A stretch of DNA of 64,000 nucleotides from Blastococcus sp. PRF04-17 (GCF_023016265.1 NZ_CP095412.1:186001-250000); one strand, 5' to 3'; shown: positions 1-8,577, numbered from the stretch's first letter. A program made the numbers and translations. Notes: generated from the sequence alone by a model not told the origin.

Positions 1-1
1 G

Positions 2-922
2 CCCGTCACCGCGGCCGCCCTGGCCGTTCTCGCCGCGCTGCTCGCCTGGCCGGTGCCGGCGCTGCTCGGGCGCGCCCGGTGGCCGGGGCGCGACCCGGTG
101 GTGGCGCTGGTCTGCTGGCAGGCGATCGGGCTCGCGGGTGGGCTGTCGATCATCGGCGCCCTGCTGGTGCACGGGCTGGCGCCGTGGGGCCACTCGCTGC
201 CCGAGGCGGTCTGGTCGGTGCTGACGGGGAGCCCGGCCGCCGAACGGGTCCGCGGCGACCACTGGGTCACCCTGACGCTGGCCGGCGTGCTCGCCGCCGA
301 GCTGGTCGGCGTCCTGCTGCTGTCGTGGTGGCGGACGACCCGCACCCGCCGACGGCACCGCGCGCTGCTCGAGCTCGTGGTGCGGCCCTCGACGGAACTG
401 CCCGACGCGCGGCTGCTGGAGCACCCCGCCCCCGTCGCCTTCTGCATCCCGGGCGCGCGGCCGCTGCTCGTGCTGTCGTCGGGCATGGTCGAGGAGCTGG
501 ACGACGCCCAGCTCGCGGCGGTGGTCGCGCACGAGCGGGCGCACCTGCGCGAGCGGCACCACCTGCTGCTCCTGCCGTTCGTCGCCTGGGCTGCCGCATT
601 GCCGCTGCTGCCGGCCGCCGCGCGGGCGCACGCCGCGGTACGGGAGCTGGTCGAGATGCGGGCGGACGACGTCGCGCTGCGCTCGCTCGCCGGGCCGACC
701 CCGCGGCGGACCCTGGCCGAGGCCATCGTGGCCGCCGCCGGGGGGAACGGCGGAGTGCCCGCCGGGGCGCTCGCCGTCACCGGCGGCGAACTGCGCAGCC
801 GGGTGATCCGGCTGCTCGAGCCGCCCCGGCCGCTGCCGGTGAGCGCGCGGATCTCGGCCCTCGCGGTGGCCGGGCTGCTCCTGCTCCTGCCGACCGCGCT
901 GCTGGTGCTACCGGCCTTCTGA
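2..922 (+). CDS. M56/M48-type membrane metallopeptidase (5' end outside window)
   Basis: This is the C-terminal part of a membrane-embedded zinc peptidase of the BlaR1/M56 or M48 type. The frame is already open at base 2 and reads a hydrophobic helix before the first possible start, a GTG at 53, so the true start lies upstream. Counting from that GTG, the zinc site HERAH lies near residue 159, and ELVEMRADD about 40 residues later supplies a likely third ligand (Glu). Hydrophobic segments lie before, around and after the site, with a last helix at the C-terminus. In actinobacteria such genes commonly follow a BlaI/CopY-type repressor, which would be outside the window. The substrate is unknown. 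Its last 15 bases overlap the convergent gene that follows. Confidence 0.8.
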   Translation, partial: PVTAAALAVLAALLAWPVPALLGRARWPGRDPVVALVCWQAIGLAGGLSIIGALLVHGLAPWGHSLPEAVWSVLTGSPAAERVRGDHWVTLTLAGVLAAELVGVLLLSWWRTTRTRRRHRALLELVVRPSTELPDARLLEHPAPVAFCIPGARPLLVLSSGMVEELDDAQLAAVVAHERAHLRERHHLLLLPFVAWAAALPLLPAAARAHAAVRELVEMRADDVALRSLAGPTPRRTLAEAIVAAAGGNGGVPAGALAVTGGELRSRVIRLLEPPRPLPVSARISALAVAGLLLLLPTALLVLPAF

Positions 923-1266
923 GCGGGGCGCCGCCGCGAGCGCGACGCCCGCATAGGCGGCGGCCAGGGCGCCGCTGGCGCGGGCGGCCGCCCGTAGCGG
1001 GGTGACGCGACGAACGGAACCATGCTCGCGGCGTGCACCAGGTCGACGGCCGAGCTCAGCCGCACGAGCCGGCGACCGGGAGCGGCCAGCACCGCACCGT
1101 GCTGGAGGAGCAGCCGGGCGCCGAGGACCCGCACCAACCACACGCGATCGGCGGGGAAGGCGGGGGCGATCCGGTCGACGATCTCCTGCGGCCGCGCCAG
1201 CAGCGCGGCGCCCGAAGCCACCCCGAGGGCGGCCAGCACGCGGGTGGCGGTGCGGTGTCGGTCCAC
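908..1266 (-). CDS. Small hypothetical membrane protein, frame broken by one base
   Basis: A GTG at 1266 opens a frame reading VDRHRTATRVLAALG, and coding-like sequence continues to about HAASMVPFVASPRYG. It then continues naturally only in the next frame, as RAARASGALAAAYAGVALAAAP, to a TAG at 908. The total length is one base short of 120 codons, so one base is missing near 983-992 in a G/C-rich run. The product would be about 119 residues with a hydrophobic N-terminal segment and a hydrophobic C-terminus. I do not recognise the family. It starts 10 bases after the copA stop on the same strand, so it may be the last gene of the copper operon. The break may be a sequence error rather than a real mutation. 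Confidence 0.5.
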
Positions 1267-1276
1267 GACCGGAACG

Positions 1277-3547
1277 CTACTGCGCCGTCGCGGGGCTCCC
1301 CGACGGGACCGCGAGGGCGGCGTCCCGGTTGCCGGGAAGCGGCGCGAACCCGCGCAGCCGGAGGCTGTTGGTGACGACGAACACCGAGCTGAACGCCATC
1401 GCGGCCCCCGCGATCATCGGGTTGAGCAACCCGGCGGCGGCCAGCGGGATCGCCGCCACGTTGTACGCGAAGGCCCAGAACAGGTTGCCCTTGATCGTGC
1501 CGAGCGTGCGGCGCGAGAGCCGGATCGCGTCGGCGGCCACCCGCAGGTCACCGCGCACGAGCGTCAGGTCGCTGGCCTCGATCGCGACGTCGGTGCCGGT
1601 GCCCATGGCCAGGCCCAGGTCGGCCTGGGCGAGCGCGGCCGCGTCGTTGACGCCGTCGCCGACCATCGCCACGGTCCGGCCCTCGCTCTGCAGGCGCCGG
1701 ACGACGTCCACCTTGTCCTGCGGCAGCACCTCGGCGATGACCTCCTCGATGCCGACCTCGGCGGCGATCGTCCGCGCGACCGCCTCGTTGTCACCGGTCA
1801 GCAGGATGGGCCGCAGGCCCAGCTCGCGGAGCTGCCGCACCGCCGCCGCGCTCGTGGGCTTCACCGCGTCGGCGACGACGAGCACGCCGCGGGCGGCGCC
1901 GTCCCAGCCGACCAGCACCGCCGTCCGGCCGGCGGCCTCCGCCTCGGCGGCGGCGCGCTCGAGTCCGGAGGGCAGGGGCAGCGACCACTCCTGGAGCAGT
2001 CGCCGGCGGCCGACGACCACGGCAGCGCCCTCGACGACCCCGGTCACCCCGAGGCCCTCGGCGTTGGCGAACTCCTCGACCGCGGGCAGCGGGCCCCGCT
2101 CCGCGGCCGCGCGGGCGACGGCCTGTGCGATCGGGTGCTCCGACGCCGACTCCAGGGCGCCGGCCAGTCGCAGCACCTGGTCGGCGTCCTCGCCGTCGGC
2201 CGGGACGACGTCGACCAGCGTCATGCGCCCGGTGGTGACCGTGCCGGTCTTGTCGAGGACGACGGTGTCGACGCGGCGGGTGTTCTCCAGGACCTCGGGA
2301 CCCTTGATGAGGATGCCCAGTTGCGCGCCGCGCCCGGTGCCGACCATGAGCGCGGTCGGGGTGGCCAGGCCCAGGGCGCACGGGCAGGCGATGATCAGGA
2401 CGGCGACCGCGGCGGTGAAGGCGGCCGCCACCCCGGCCCCGGTGCCGATCCAGAACCCGAGGGTGCCCGCCGTCAGGACGAGGACGACGGGCACGAAGAT
2501 GCCGGAGATCCGGTCGGCGAGGCGCTGCACCTCGGCCTTGCCGTTCTGGGCGTCCTCGACCAGCCGCGCCATCTGGGCCAGCTGGGTCTCCGAGCCGACC
2601 CGGGTGGCGCGCACGACGAGCCGGCCACCGGCGTTCACCGTGGCCCCCGCGACGGTGTCGCCCGGGCCGACCTCGACCGGCACCGATTCTCCGGTGAGCA
2701 TCGACGCGTCCACGGCGGAGGAGCCCTCGGTGATCTCGCCGTCGGCGGCGATCTTCTCCCCGGGCCGGACGACGAACAGGTCGCCGACCGCGAGCTCGCC
2801 CACCGGCAGCCGCTGCTCGACGCCGCCACGCAGGACCGAGACCTCCTTGGCACCCAGCTCCAGCAGCGCCCGGAGCGCGGCGCCCGCCCGGCGCTTGGAC
2901 CGGGCCTCGAAGAACCGGCCGGCCAGGATGAACGTGGTCACCCCGGCCGCGGCCTCCAGGTAGATGTTCGCGCCGCCGTCGCCGCGGGCGATCGTCAGCT
3001 CGAAGGGGTGCGTCATGCCGGGCTCGCCGGCGGTGCCCCAGAACAGCGCGTAGAGGGACCAGCCGAACGCGGCCAGCGTGCCGAGCGAGACCAGGGTGTC
3101 CATGGTGGCGGCGCCGTGGCGGGCGTTGGTCCACGCCGCCCGGTGGAAGGGCAGCCCGCCCCACACCACGACGGGCGCGGCGAGGGTCAGCGAGAGCCAC
3201 TGCCAGTACTCGAACTGCAGCGCCGGCACCATCGCCATCGCGACGACGGGCACGGACAGGGCCACCGAGACGAGCAATCGTAGAAGGACCCCGTCCTCCT
3301 CACCCCTCGCAGGCTCGGGGCGAGCCTCTGGACGGGGCCGGGGCAGCGACGCGGTGTAGCCGGTCTTCTCCACCGTCGCGATGAGGTCGTCGGTGGTCAC
3401 GCCGGCGGGGAAGCTGACCTTGGCCTTCTCCGTGGCGTAGTTGACGGTGGCGGTCACGCCGTCCATGCGGTTGAGCTTCTTCTCCACGCGCGCGGCGCAC
3501 GACGCGCACGTCATGCCGCCGATGAGCAGCTCGACGTCGGTGGTCAC
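1277..3547 (-). CDS. copA: Copper-translocating P1B-type ATPase
   Basis: Heavy-metal P-type ATPase of 756 residues that exports Cu(I) across the membrane using ATP. The N-terminal HMA domain has the metal site GMTCASC (Cys14 and Cys17). The membrane metal site CPC with the ALGLATP context lies near residue 387, the phosphorylation motif DKTGT near 432, the SEHPIAQA His-Pro motif of the nucleotide domain follows, and GDGVND lies near 627. The start overlaps the stop of the YtkA-like gene by 4 bp, and the operon order csoR-copZ-ytkA-copA fits copper efflux. The oddity is residues 70-88, the linker between the HMA domain and the first membrane helix, which are encoded entirely by a 57-bp dispersed palindromic repeat (3283-3339) inserted in frame. 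Confidence 0.95.
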   Translation of the reverse strand: MTTDVELLIGGMTCASCAARVEKKLNRMDGVTATVNYATEKAKVSFPAGVTTDDLIATVEKTGYTASLPRPRPEARPEPARGEEDGVLLRLLVSVALSVPVVAMAMVPALQFEYWQWLSLTLAAPVVVWGGLPFHRAAWTNARHGAATMDTLVSLGTLAAFGWSLYALFWGTAGEPGMTHPFELTIARGDGGANIYLEAAAGVTTFILAGRFFEARSKRRAGAALRALLELGAKEVSVLRGGVEQRLPVGELAVGDLFVVRPGEKIAADGEITEGSSAVDASMLTGESVPVEVGPGDTVAGATVNAGGRLVVRATRVGSETQLAQMARLVEDAQNGKAEVQRLADRISGIFVPVVLVLTAGTLGFWIGTGAGVAAAFTAAVAVLIIACPCALGLATPTALMVGTGRGAQLGILIKGPEVLENTRRVDTVVLDKTGTVTTGRMTLVDVVPADGEDADQVLRLAGALESASEHPIAQAVARAAAERGPLPAVEEFANAEGLGVTGVVEGAAVVVGRRRLLQEWSLPLPSGLERAAAEAEAAGRTAVLVGWDGAARGVLVVADAVKPTSAAAVRQLRELGLRPILLTGDNEAVARTIAAEVGIEEVIAEVLPQDKVDVVRRLQSEGRTVAMVGDGVNDAAALAQADLGLAMGTGTDVAIEASDLTLVRGDLRVAADAIRLSRRTLGTIKGNLFWAFAYNVAAIPLAAAGLLNPMIAGAAMAFSSVFVVTNSLRLRGFAPLPGNRDAALAVPSGSPATAQ
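3283..3339 (+). repeat. Palindromic element copy A1, in frame inside copA
   Basis: A 57-bp copy of the dispersed two-tier palindrome. The outer arms CCCCGTCC and GGACGGGG pair, and the inner part contains the conserved loop CTCGCAGGCTCG. Because 57 is divisible by three, the CopA frame is kept, and the complementary strand encodes [19 protein letters not shown]. Orientation is given by the AAGGACC end first. Confidence 0.85.
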
Positions 3548-4452
3548 TCGTGCGCCTCCTCGTGTGGGACGACCTCGACGGTGAACGCCGCGGTGCGCAC
3601 CACGTCGCCGTGCCGGAAGTCGAGGAACAGCCGGTAGGACCCGGCCGACGGTGCGGTCGTCGCGAACCGGACCGTCGGCCCCGGGGCCGACGAGTCCTCC
3701 TCGACCGGGTGGACGTGCAGGTAGGCGAGATCGCCCTGGCGCAGGGCGACCAGGTGCCCGTGGGCGCCCAGGTAGGGCTGCAGGTCGGTGACCGGCAGGC
3801 CGTCCCGGGTGACGGTCAGGTCCAGTACCGACTCCTCGCCCGGGACGAGCTCGCCGACCAGGGCGACGGTGTAGCCGTCGACCTCGGCGGTGGCGACCGG
3901 GTCCGGGAGCGGCTCGGGCGCGTGGTCACCGGCCACCGCCAGGTCGGCGCCCAGCACCCGGTCCACGCCGTCGGCGCTGGGCACGAAGTCGGCGAAGACC
4001 CGCCAGGTGCCGGCGGTGAGGTCCACGGGCACCTGCCACGTGCCGTCCCTGGAGAGTTCCGGGTGCACGTGCTGGTAGCCGGAGAGGTCCCTGCGCACGG
4101 CGATCAGGTGCAGGTCCTCCTCGTGCTCGACGTCGAACGCGGTGACCGCGTGCCCGTCGGGACCGAGGATCCGGAAGGACAGCGGGATCGCCGTCCCGGC
4201 GGGCAGGACGTCGGAGTCCAGCGCGAGCGTGTAGCCGCCCTCGGAGACCTGCAGTCCCGCCGGCAGCGCGTCGGGCGCCTCGTGCCCGCCCTCCTCCGCG
4301 TGACCGCCGGCCTCCGGGTCGGCCGCCATGTCGTGGGCCGGCTCCTCCGGGACGGAACCCACCGGGCCGACGGCCGCGCCCACACCGACGGCGGCGCCGA
4401 AGACGGCGACCAGACCGAGGGCGAAGGCGAGGAGCCGGAGGGGTGTGCTCAC
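3544..4452 (-). CDS. Exported YtkA-like copper-operon protein with two repeated domains
   Basis: A 302-residue protein beginning with an uncleaved or cleavable signal helix (residues 4-30), then a His- and acid-rich linker around residues 38-60 ([19 protein letters not shown]). Two related domains follow. Each has the pattern HL(I/V)A(V/L)R, then HVHP, then an acidic or Pro-rich turn and a YRLFLDF/WRVFADF strand. This is the pattern of YtkA-like domains (PF13115), often found beside copper genes. It probably acts outside the membrane; the two HVHP motifs and the linker histidines could bind copper (inference). It lies 1 bp after copZ and overlaps copA by 4 bp, so it is co-expressed with both. 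The exact role is unknown. Confidence 0.75.
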   Translation of the reverse strand: MSTPLRLLAFALGLVAVFGAAVGVGAAVGPVGSVPEEPAHDMAADPEAGGHAEEGGHEAPDALPAGLQVSEGGYTLALDSDVLPAGTAIPLSFRILGPDGHAVTAFDVEHEEDLHLIAVRRDLSGYQHVHPELSRDGTWQVPVDLTAGTWRVFADFVPSADGVDRVLGADLAVAGDHAPEPLPDPVATAEVDGYTVALVGELVPGEESVLDLTVTRDGLPVTDLQPYLGAHGHLVALRQGDLAYLHVHPVEEDSSAPGPTVRFATTAPSAGSYRLFLDFRHGDVVRTAAFTVEVVPHEEAHE

Positions 4453-4453
4453 C

Positions 4454-4663
4454 TCAGCTGCCGGCCACCGAGTAGCCGGCCTCCTCGACGGCGGCGCGGA
4501 CGGCGTCCTCCTCGACGGGGGCGTCGCTGGTCACGGTCAGGCCCCCACTGGCCAGGTCGACGTCGACGGCGGTGACGCCGGGGACCTGGGAGACCTCCTC
4601 GGTCACGGCGTTGACGCAGTGCCCGCAGGTCATGCCGACGACGGTGTAGGTGGCGGTGCTCAT
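4454..4663 (-). CDS. copZ: Copper chaperone, HMA domain protein
   Basis: A 69-residue single-domain HMA protein with the metal-binding motif GMTCGHC at residues 9-15 and the usual beta-alpha-beta-beta-alpha-beta length. Proteins of this size carry Cu(I) in the cytoplasm and deliver it to the N-terminal HMA domain of CopA or to CsoR. The gene lies between csoR (34-bp gap) and the YtkA-like gene (1-bp gap) in the same operon. A good ribosome binding site precedes the ATG (GAGAGGACACCC on the coding strand). Nothing unusual is seen in the sequence. Confidence 0.93.
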   Translation of the reverse strand: MSTATYTVVGMTCGHCVNAVTEEVSQVPGVTAVDVDLASGGLTVTSDAPVEEDAVRAAVEEAGYSVAGS

Positions 4664-4697
4664 GGCTGGGTGTCCTCTCGGGGGGTGGGGGAGTGGT

Positions 4698-5000
4698 TCA
4701 GGACCGCACGAGGCGGGCGATGGCCTCGGAGGCCTCGCGCACCTTGTCGTCGGCCTCGCGGCCGCCGGCGGCCGCCGCCTCGACGAGGCAGTGGCTCATG
4801 TGCTCCTCGAGCAGGCCGAGGGCGACCGACTGGAGCGCCTTGGTCATGGCCGAGACCTGGGTGAGGATGTCGATGCAGTACTTCTCGTCCTCGACCATGC
4901 GCTGGAGACCGCGGGCCTGGCCCTCGATCCGGCGCAGCCGCTTGAGGTAGTCGTCCTTGCGGTTGATGTACCCGTGCTGGTGCGCGGCGTGGTTCTCCAT
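4698..5000 (-). CDS. csoR: Copper-sensing transcriptional repressor CsoR
   Basis: A 100-residue all-helical DUF156 protein. The Cu(I) ligands of the CsoR family are present in the expected order: Cys in KYCIDIL near residue 42, then His and Cys in HMSHC near residues 67-71. The N-terminal GYINRKDDYLKRLRRIEGQ is typical of the family, and copper binding releases CsoR from DNA. It is the first gene of the copper operon. Its own promoter carries a CsoR-type palindrome 40-60 bp upstream, so the operon is expected to be autoregulated and induced by copper. RBS GGAGGGG precedes the ATG. Related RcnR/FrmR proteins have other ligand sets, which makes copper the best call. Confidence 0.93.
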   Translation of the reverse strand: MENHAAHQHGYINRKDDYLKRLRRIEGQARGLQRMVEDEKYCIDILTQVSAMTKALQSVALGLLEEHMSHCLVEAAAAGGREADDKVREASEAIARLVRS

Positions 5001-5041
5001 GTCGTCCCCTCCAGGTCGCCGCGGCGTCCGCGGTCGAGGGA

Positions 5042-5060
5042 ACTATACCCCCTAGGGTTT
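5042..5060 (-). promoter_or_regulatory. csoR promoter with CsoR-type operator
   Basis: On the minus strand AAACCCTAGGGGGTATAGTT contains the -10 TATAGT (5042-5047). The palindromic CCCTAGGGGG/TACCCCC core lies in the -35/-10 spacer, the position and sequence expected for a CsoR operator. The operator overlaps the TAG stop codon (5052-5054) of the upstream MerR-type gene. Confidence 0.75.
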
Positions 5061-5438
5061 CCGGGTCGAGGTCCCGTCCGGGTCGTCGGAGCTCAGCCGG
5101 TCGACGTCCGACCGGAGGTGCTCCGCATCGGCGCGGGCGGAGGCCAGCTCGTCCTGGAGTTCCATGATCGTCTCGGCGGAGGCGAGGGAGTGCCCGTCGT
5201 CGAGCAGTCCGCGCATGCGGGCGGCGCGGCCCAGCTGCTCGCGGGAGTACCGGCGGTGGCCGCCGGGGGAGCGGTGCGGTTGCAGGACACCGGTCGTGTC
5301 GAGGCTGCGCAGGAAGGCGGCCTGGACGCCGAGCAGCTCGGCGGCCTGGCTCATCGTGAGGGCCGGGTAGTCGGGGTCGTCGAGGCGGCTGACCGGATCC
5401 GCTGCCGTGCTCGCCGGGTCCTTCTCGGGCGCGCTCAT
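5052..5438 (-). CDS. MerR-family regulator linked to Hsp20
   Basis: A 128-residue MerR-type protein. The winged-helix motif is in TMSQAAELLGVQAAFLRSLD, followed by HRSPGGHRRYSREQL (residues about 32-70), and a coiled-coil tail follows (ELQDELASARADAEHLRSDV). No cysteine effector domain is visible, so it resembles HspR-type heat-shock repressors rather than metal sensors. The ATG at 5438 is chosen because GGAGGACGGCG precedes it; the frame upstream is open but reads through a terminator hairpin. It lies 74 bp downstream of the hsp20 gene on the same strand and probably represses it through the inverted repeat at 6059-6078 (inference). Confidence 0.8.
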   Translation of the reverse strand: MSAPEKDPASTAADPVSRLDDPDYPALTMSQAAELLGVQAAFLRSLDTTGVLQPHRSPGGHRRYSREQLGRAARMRGLLDDGHSLASAETIMELQDELASARADAEHLRSDVDRLSSDDPDGTSTRKP

Positions 5439-5464
5439 CGCCGTCCTCCTCGGGATGGGGAGAA

Positions 5465-5502
5465 GCCGAGGGGCCGGGTCCTCCGGGACCCGGCCCCTCG
5501 GC
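5465..5502 (-). terminator. 17-bp perfect hairpin between hsp20 and the MerR gene
   Basis: Bases 5465-5481 pair perfectly with 5486-5502 around a 4-base loop, all G/C-rich and without a U-tract. It follows the hsp20 stop by about 10 bp on the minus strand and precedes the MerR start by 27 bp. It is probably a partial terminator or an RNA-stability element that lowers regulator expression relative to Hsp20. Confidence 0.75.
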
Positions 5503-5512
5503 TCGCCGGCCG

Positions 5513-6007
5513 TCAGCTCTCGACGGCCTTCTGCTCGCTGGACTGGCCCTCGATGGTCCGGTGCTCCACGCCGGCGGGTACGTCGGCCCGGGTCACCGAG
5601 ATCTTGCGCGCCTTCGCCTTCTCGGCCACGGGGATGCTCACGGTGAGCACGCCGTCGTGGTAGCTGGCCTCGAGCTTGTCGGTGTCCAGGCTGCGCCCGA
5701 GGACCAGCTGGCGGGTGTAGCTGCCGAAGGGCCGCTCGGCGATCGCCCACTCGGCGTTCTCGAGCTGCGGCACGGAGCGCTCGGCGCTCACGGTGAGGGT
5801 GTTGCCCTCCACCGACAGGTCGATGCTGCCGGGGTCGACGCCCGGCAGGTCGAAGTGGGCGACGAAGTTGTCACCGACGCGGTAGGCGTCCATCGGCATG
5901 CCCGACAGCGGCCGGGCGGTGCCGGACCCCGCGCGGCCGGTCAGCTGGTCCAGGGCGCGGAAGGCGGCGGACGTGGCGGCGAAGGGGTCGTAGGCGGTCA
6001 GCATCAT
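5513..6007 (-). CDS. Small heat-shock protein, Hsp20/alpha-crystallin family
   Basis: A 164-residue small heat-shock chaperone that holds unfolding proteins in the cytoplasm. The alpha-crystallin domain runs from about residue 48 to 140 and includes FDLPGVDPGSIDLSVEGNTL, AERPFGSYTRQLVLG and the signature YHDGVLTVSIPVAEKAK. The start is the first of two adjacent ATGs, with AGGAGG about 12 bases upstream; the frame is open further upstream but crosses the putative operator. It heads a two-gene unit with the MerR-type regulator. The inverted repeat 52 bp upstream fits regulation by that protein. Confidence 0.92.
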   Translation of the reverse strand: MMLTAYDPFAATSAAFRALDQLTGRAGSGTARPLSGMPMDAYRVGDNFVAHFDLPGVDPGSIDLSVEGNTLTVSAERSVPQLENAEWAIAERPFGSYTRQLVLGRSLDTDKLEASYHDGVLTVSIPVAEKAKARKISVTRADVPAGVEHRTIEGQSSEQKAVES

Positions 6008-6058
6008 GGCTCTCCAACCTCCTGGGTCGATCCTGTCGAGTTCGCTGCCGGGAGTGAA

Positions 6059-6078
6059 TCTCCAGTGGCGACTGGAGA
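6059..6078 (-). promoter_or_regulatory. Inverted repeat upstream of hsp20, likely MerR-type operator
   Basis: TCTCCAGT and ACTGGAGA form a perfect 8-bp inverted repeat around GGCG. It lies between the upstream gene (stop at 6108) and the hsp20 start (6007). Its size suits a MerR-family dimer, most simply the regulator encoded downstream of hsp20. It differs from the classical HAIR sequence of HspR. Confidence 0.6.
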
Positions 6079-6107
6079 ATACCTCAGCCGGACGTCTCAG
6101 TAAACGT

Positions 6108-6788
6108 TCAGCGGCGAACTTTGTTCCCGCCGGCCTCGGCGGCTCGCCACTCGTACCGGCGGCCCCAGCCACCGGCGACGAGGACGGCGAGACCCAGCGG
6201 GGCCACGCCCAGGATCGCCGTGCTCCACAGCGCCGACGCGGCGGCGCCCGCGAGGCCGTCGGGTGAGTGGAACAACGCCCAGCCGAGCCCGAACAACGGC
6301 AGCGTGACCATCCCGGTGCTCACTGCGGCGGTGGTCGCCGCTGCCGCGCCCCGACGCATGGACACGGCGCCGGCCAGCAGCGCGGGCACGGGTGTGAACA
6401 GCCAGTGGAAGACGGGGATGATCGCGCCGACCACCACGCCGGCGTAGGCCGCCAGCAGCAGCGCGTTGAACGCCAGCACCAGTGCGGCCGCCACGACGAT
6501 GCCGAGCCATGCCAGGCCGGCCGGCGTCCGCAGCCGGAGGCCGAAGATCCGCGCGGTCCACCAGGACGCCACGACCAGGCAGAGGACGGTGCTGACCGCG
6601 AGCAGGACGGCCAGGGACGTCGGCACGGCTGCCACCTGCGGGCCACCGACGACCCGGTCCGGAAGGGGCCAGTCGAGCCCGCCCACCGCCGCCGCGGCCA
6701 CGCAGAGCACGGCGATGACGCCCACGGTGCGCCACAGGTCCGCCCGGGGCGGGCGGGACACCGGCGGCGGCACGGGTGTCGTCGTCAT
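6108..6788 (-). CDS. Hypothetical multi-pass membrane protein
   Basis: A 226-residue protein with a short Pro-rich cytoplasmic N-terminus and about six hydrophobic helices, for example near residues 20-38, 52-75, 90-125, 130-150, 155-175 and 185-205. It ends in a basic tail (GRRYEWRAAEAGGNKVRR). I do not recognise a named family and see no catalytic motif. The gene is divergent from the STAS gene at 6878 and lies 100 bp upstream of the hsp20 start on the same strand. The hsp20 promoter and operator lie in that gap, so it is probably a separate unit. Confidence is in the gene, not in a function. Confidence 0.7.
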   Translation of the reverse strand: MTTTPVPPPVSRPPRADLWRTVGVIAVLCVAAAAVGGLDWPLPDRVVGGPQVAAVPTSLAVLLAVSTVLCLVVASWWTARIFGLRLRTPAGLAWLGIVVAAALVLAFNALLLAAYAGVVVGAIIPVFHWLFTPVPALLAGAVSMRRGAAAATTAAVSTGMVTLPLFGLGWALFHSPDGLAGAAASALWSTAILGVAPLGLAVLVAGGWGRRYEWRAAEAGGNKVRR

Positions 6789-6877
6789 GCCGCGGAGCGT
6801 GGCAGACCGGACAACCCCGGTCGTGCCGCCACTCCCGCACGTGAGTGAACCCCACCTGACCGGGGCAGTTCCCGTTC

Positions 6878-7246
6878 GTGGAGGAGACGACGAGCGCCGA
6901 CACCGCGAAGTCCGAGCAGCCGGAGGTCCGCAGCGAGCTGGACGGCGAGACCGCCCGCATCACAGTGGCCGGAGAGCTGACCGAGGACGCCCGCCGCCCC
7001 ATCGTGCGGGTCGTGACCGACCTGCTGCTGGAGCGGTCTCCGCTGCACCGCCTCGAACTGCACGTCGCCGACGTCGGCTACATGAACTCGGCCGGCATGG
7101 CGGTGCTGGTCCAGGTGCAGAAGCTGGCAGCTCCGCGGGGGATCGAGGTGGTGCTGGTCGGTCCGACGGCTGCGGTCATCCGGCCACTGCAGCTCAGCGG
7201 GCTGTGGCACCGGTTCGCCGTGGAAGGGGTGCCGGACGAGCGGTGA
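6878..7246 (+). CDS. STAS-domain anti-sigma factor antagonist
   Basis: A 122-residue STAS protein. The characteristic segment DVGYMNSAGMAVLVQVQ near residues 64-80 contains the serine that partner kinases phosphorylate in SpoIIAA/RsbV proteins. About 20 residues of non-conserved N-terminus precede the domain. Such proteins bind anti-sigma kinases of the RsbW type and so free a sigma factor. No kinase or sigma gene is adjacent, so the partner cannot be named. The start is a GTG at 6878, followed by EETTSADTAKSEQ. It is divergent from the membrane protein gene at 6108-6788. Confidence 0.85.
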   Translation: MEETTSADTAKSEQPEVRSELDGETARITVAGELTEDARRPIVRVVTDLLLERSPLHRLELHVADVGYMNSAGMAVLVQVQKLAAPRGIEVVLVGPTAAVIRPLQLSGLWHRFAVEGVPDER

Positions 7247-7293
7247 CGTCGTCCGGCTCCTGTGTCGGTGACGGGGGAGCGCAGCCGGACTCC

Positions 7294-7299
7294 TAGCCT
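7294..7299 (+). promoter_or_regulatory. -10 hexamer TAGCCT for leaderless YibE/F gene
   Basis: TAGCCT ends exactly 6 bases before the GTG at 7306, the spacing expected if transcription starts at the start codon. No Shine-Dalgarno sequence is present. Confidence 0.55.
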
Positions 7300-7305
7300 G
7301 ACCGG

Positions 7306-8577
7306 GTGCCGCCCAGCCACTCCCACAGCCACGGTCCCGACCCGGACGCGCCACCGCCCAGCGCCGAGGCGCTGGGCCGTCGGCGGCGGGCGGTCTGGCT
7401 CATGCTGCTGCTGCTCGTGCCCGTCGCCCTGGCGACGATGGTCGGCCTGTTCGTGCTGTGGCCGGGCGACGAGCCGACCCGCGCCCAGCAGGCCGCGCAG
7501 ACGGCGATGCCACCGGGCATCACCTTCCCCGACGGGGAGGTCGTGTCGCTCGAGACGGTCGAGTGCGGCCTGGACCCGACCACCTCGCAGATCTGCGCGA
7601 CCGCCGTCGTGGAGATCCTCGACGGCCCCGACACCGGGAACTTCGAGGCGGTCGAGCTCCCGCCGGAGGTGGTCGCCGCGGGCGTCGCCGAAGGCGACGT
7701 CCTCGTCCTCACCCGTGACCCGGGCACCGAGGGCGGCCCCACCTACGGGTTCTTCGACTACGAGCGCGACACCCCGATCATCCTGCTCGCGGTCTTCTTC
7801 GCGGTCGTCGTCATCGGGGTGGCCCGGTTGCGCGGCCTGGCGTCGCTGTTCGGGCTGGCGTTCGCCTTCTTCGTGCTCCTGCAGTTCGTGCTGCCCGGCC
7901 TGCTCTCGGAGTCCTCGCCGACGCTGGTGAGCCTGGTCGGCTCGGCGGCGATCATGTTCGTCGTCCTGTACCTGGCGCACGGCTTCTCCGCCCGGACGAC
8001 GACGGCGCTGGTCGGCACGCTGTTCGGGCTGACGCTGGTCGCCCTGCTCGGGTCGTGGGCGGTGTCGGCGGCCCGGCTCACGGGCCTGACCAGCGAGGAG
8101 ACGGTCACCCTGCAGGGCTACGACCCGACGCTGAGCTTCTCCGGCCTCGTGCTCGCCGGCATCGTCGTCGCCGGGCTCGGGGTGCTCAACGACGTCACGA
8201 TCACCCAGGCGTCGGCCATCTGGCAGCTGCACGAGGTCTCCCCGGAGAGCAGCTGGCGGGAGCTGTACACGCGGGGGATGGCCGTGGGCCGCGACCACAT
8301 CGCATCCACGGTCTACACCATCGTCTTCGCGTACTCGGGGGCCGCGCTGCCCGCGCTGCTGCTCTTCGAGCTCTCCAACCAGCCGCTGTGGACGACGGTC
8401 ACGAGCTCCGCCCTGGCCGAGGAGGTCATCCGGACCCTCGTCGGCGCGATCGCGCTCGTGCTCGCCGTGCCGGTCACCACCGCCGCGGGCGCCTTCTTCG
8501 CCAAGGCCGCGGACACCGAGGCGGGAGCGGCCACCGACCGGCGCCTGACCGCCCTGCGGACTAGGTTCGCCCGATGA
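7306..8577 (+). CDS. YibE/F-family membrane protein
   Basis: A 423-residue membrane protein of the YibE/F family. A His-rich start (PPSHSHSHGPDP) and basic segment precede the first helix near residues 28-50. A soluble extracytoplasmic domain follows to about residue 155, then a bundle of seven or so helices. The family signature lies around residues 250-320 (GLVLAGIVVAGLGVLNDVTITQ, then MAVGRDHIASTVYTIVFAYSG). The function of the family is unknown, although an export role has been proposed. The product ends 4 bp into the following methyltransferase gene, so the two are translationally coupled. The gene appears leaderless. Confidence 0.88.
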   Translation: MPPSHSHSHGPDPDAPPPSAEALGRRRRAVWLMLLLLVPVALATMVGLFVLWPGDEPTRAQQAAQTAMPPGITFPDGEVVSLETVECGLDPTTSQICATAVVEILDGPDTGNFEAVELPPEVVAAGVAEGDVLVLTRDPGTEGGPTYGFFDYERDTPIILLAVFFAVVVIGVARLRGLASLFGLAFAFFVLLQFVLPGLLSESSPTLVSLVGSAAIMFVVLYLAHGFSARTTTALVGTLFGLTLVALLGSWAVSAARLTGLTSEETVTLQGYDPTLSFSGLVLAGIVVAGLGVLNDVTITQASAIWQLHEVSPESSWRELYTRGMAVGRDHIASTVYTIVFAYSGAALPALLLFELSNQPLWTTVTSSALAEEVIRTLVGAIALVLAVPVTTAAGAFFAKAADTEAGAATDRRLTALRTRFAR

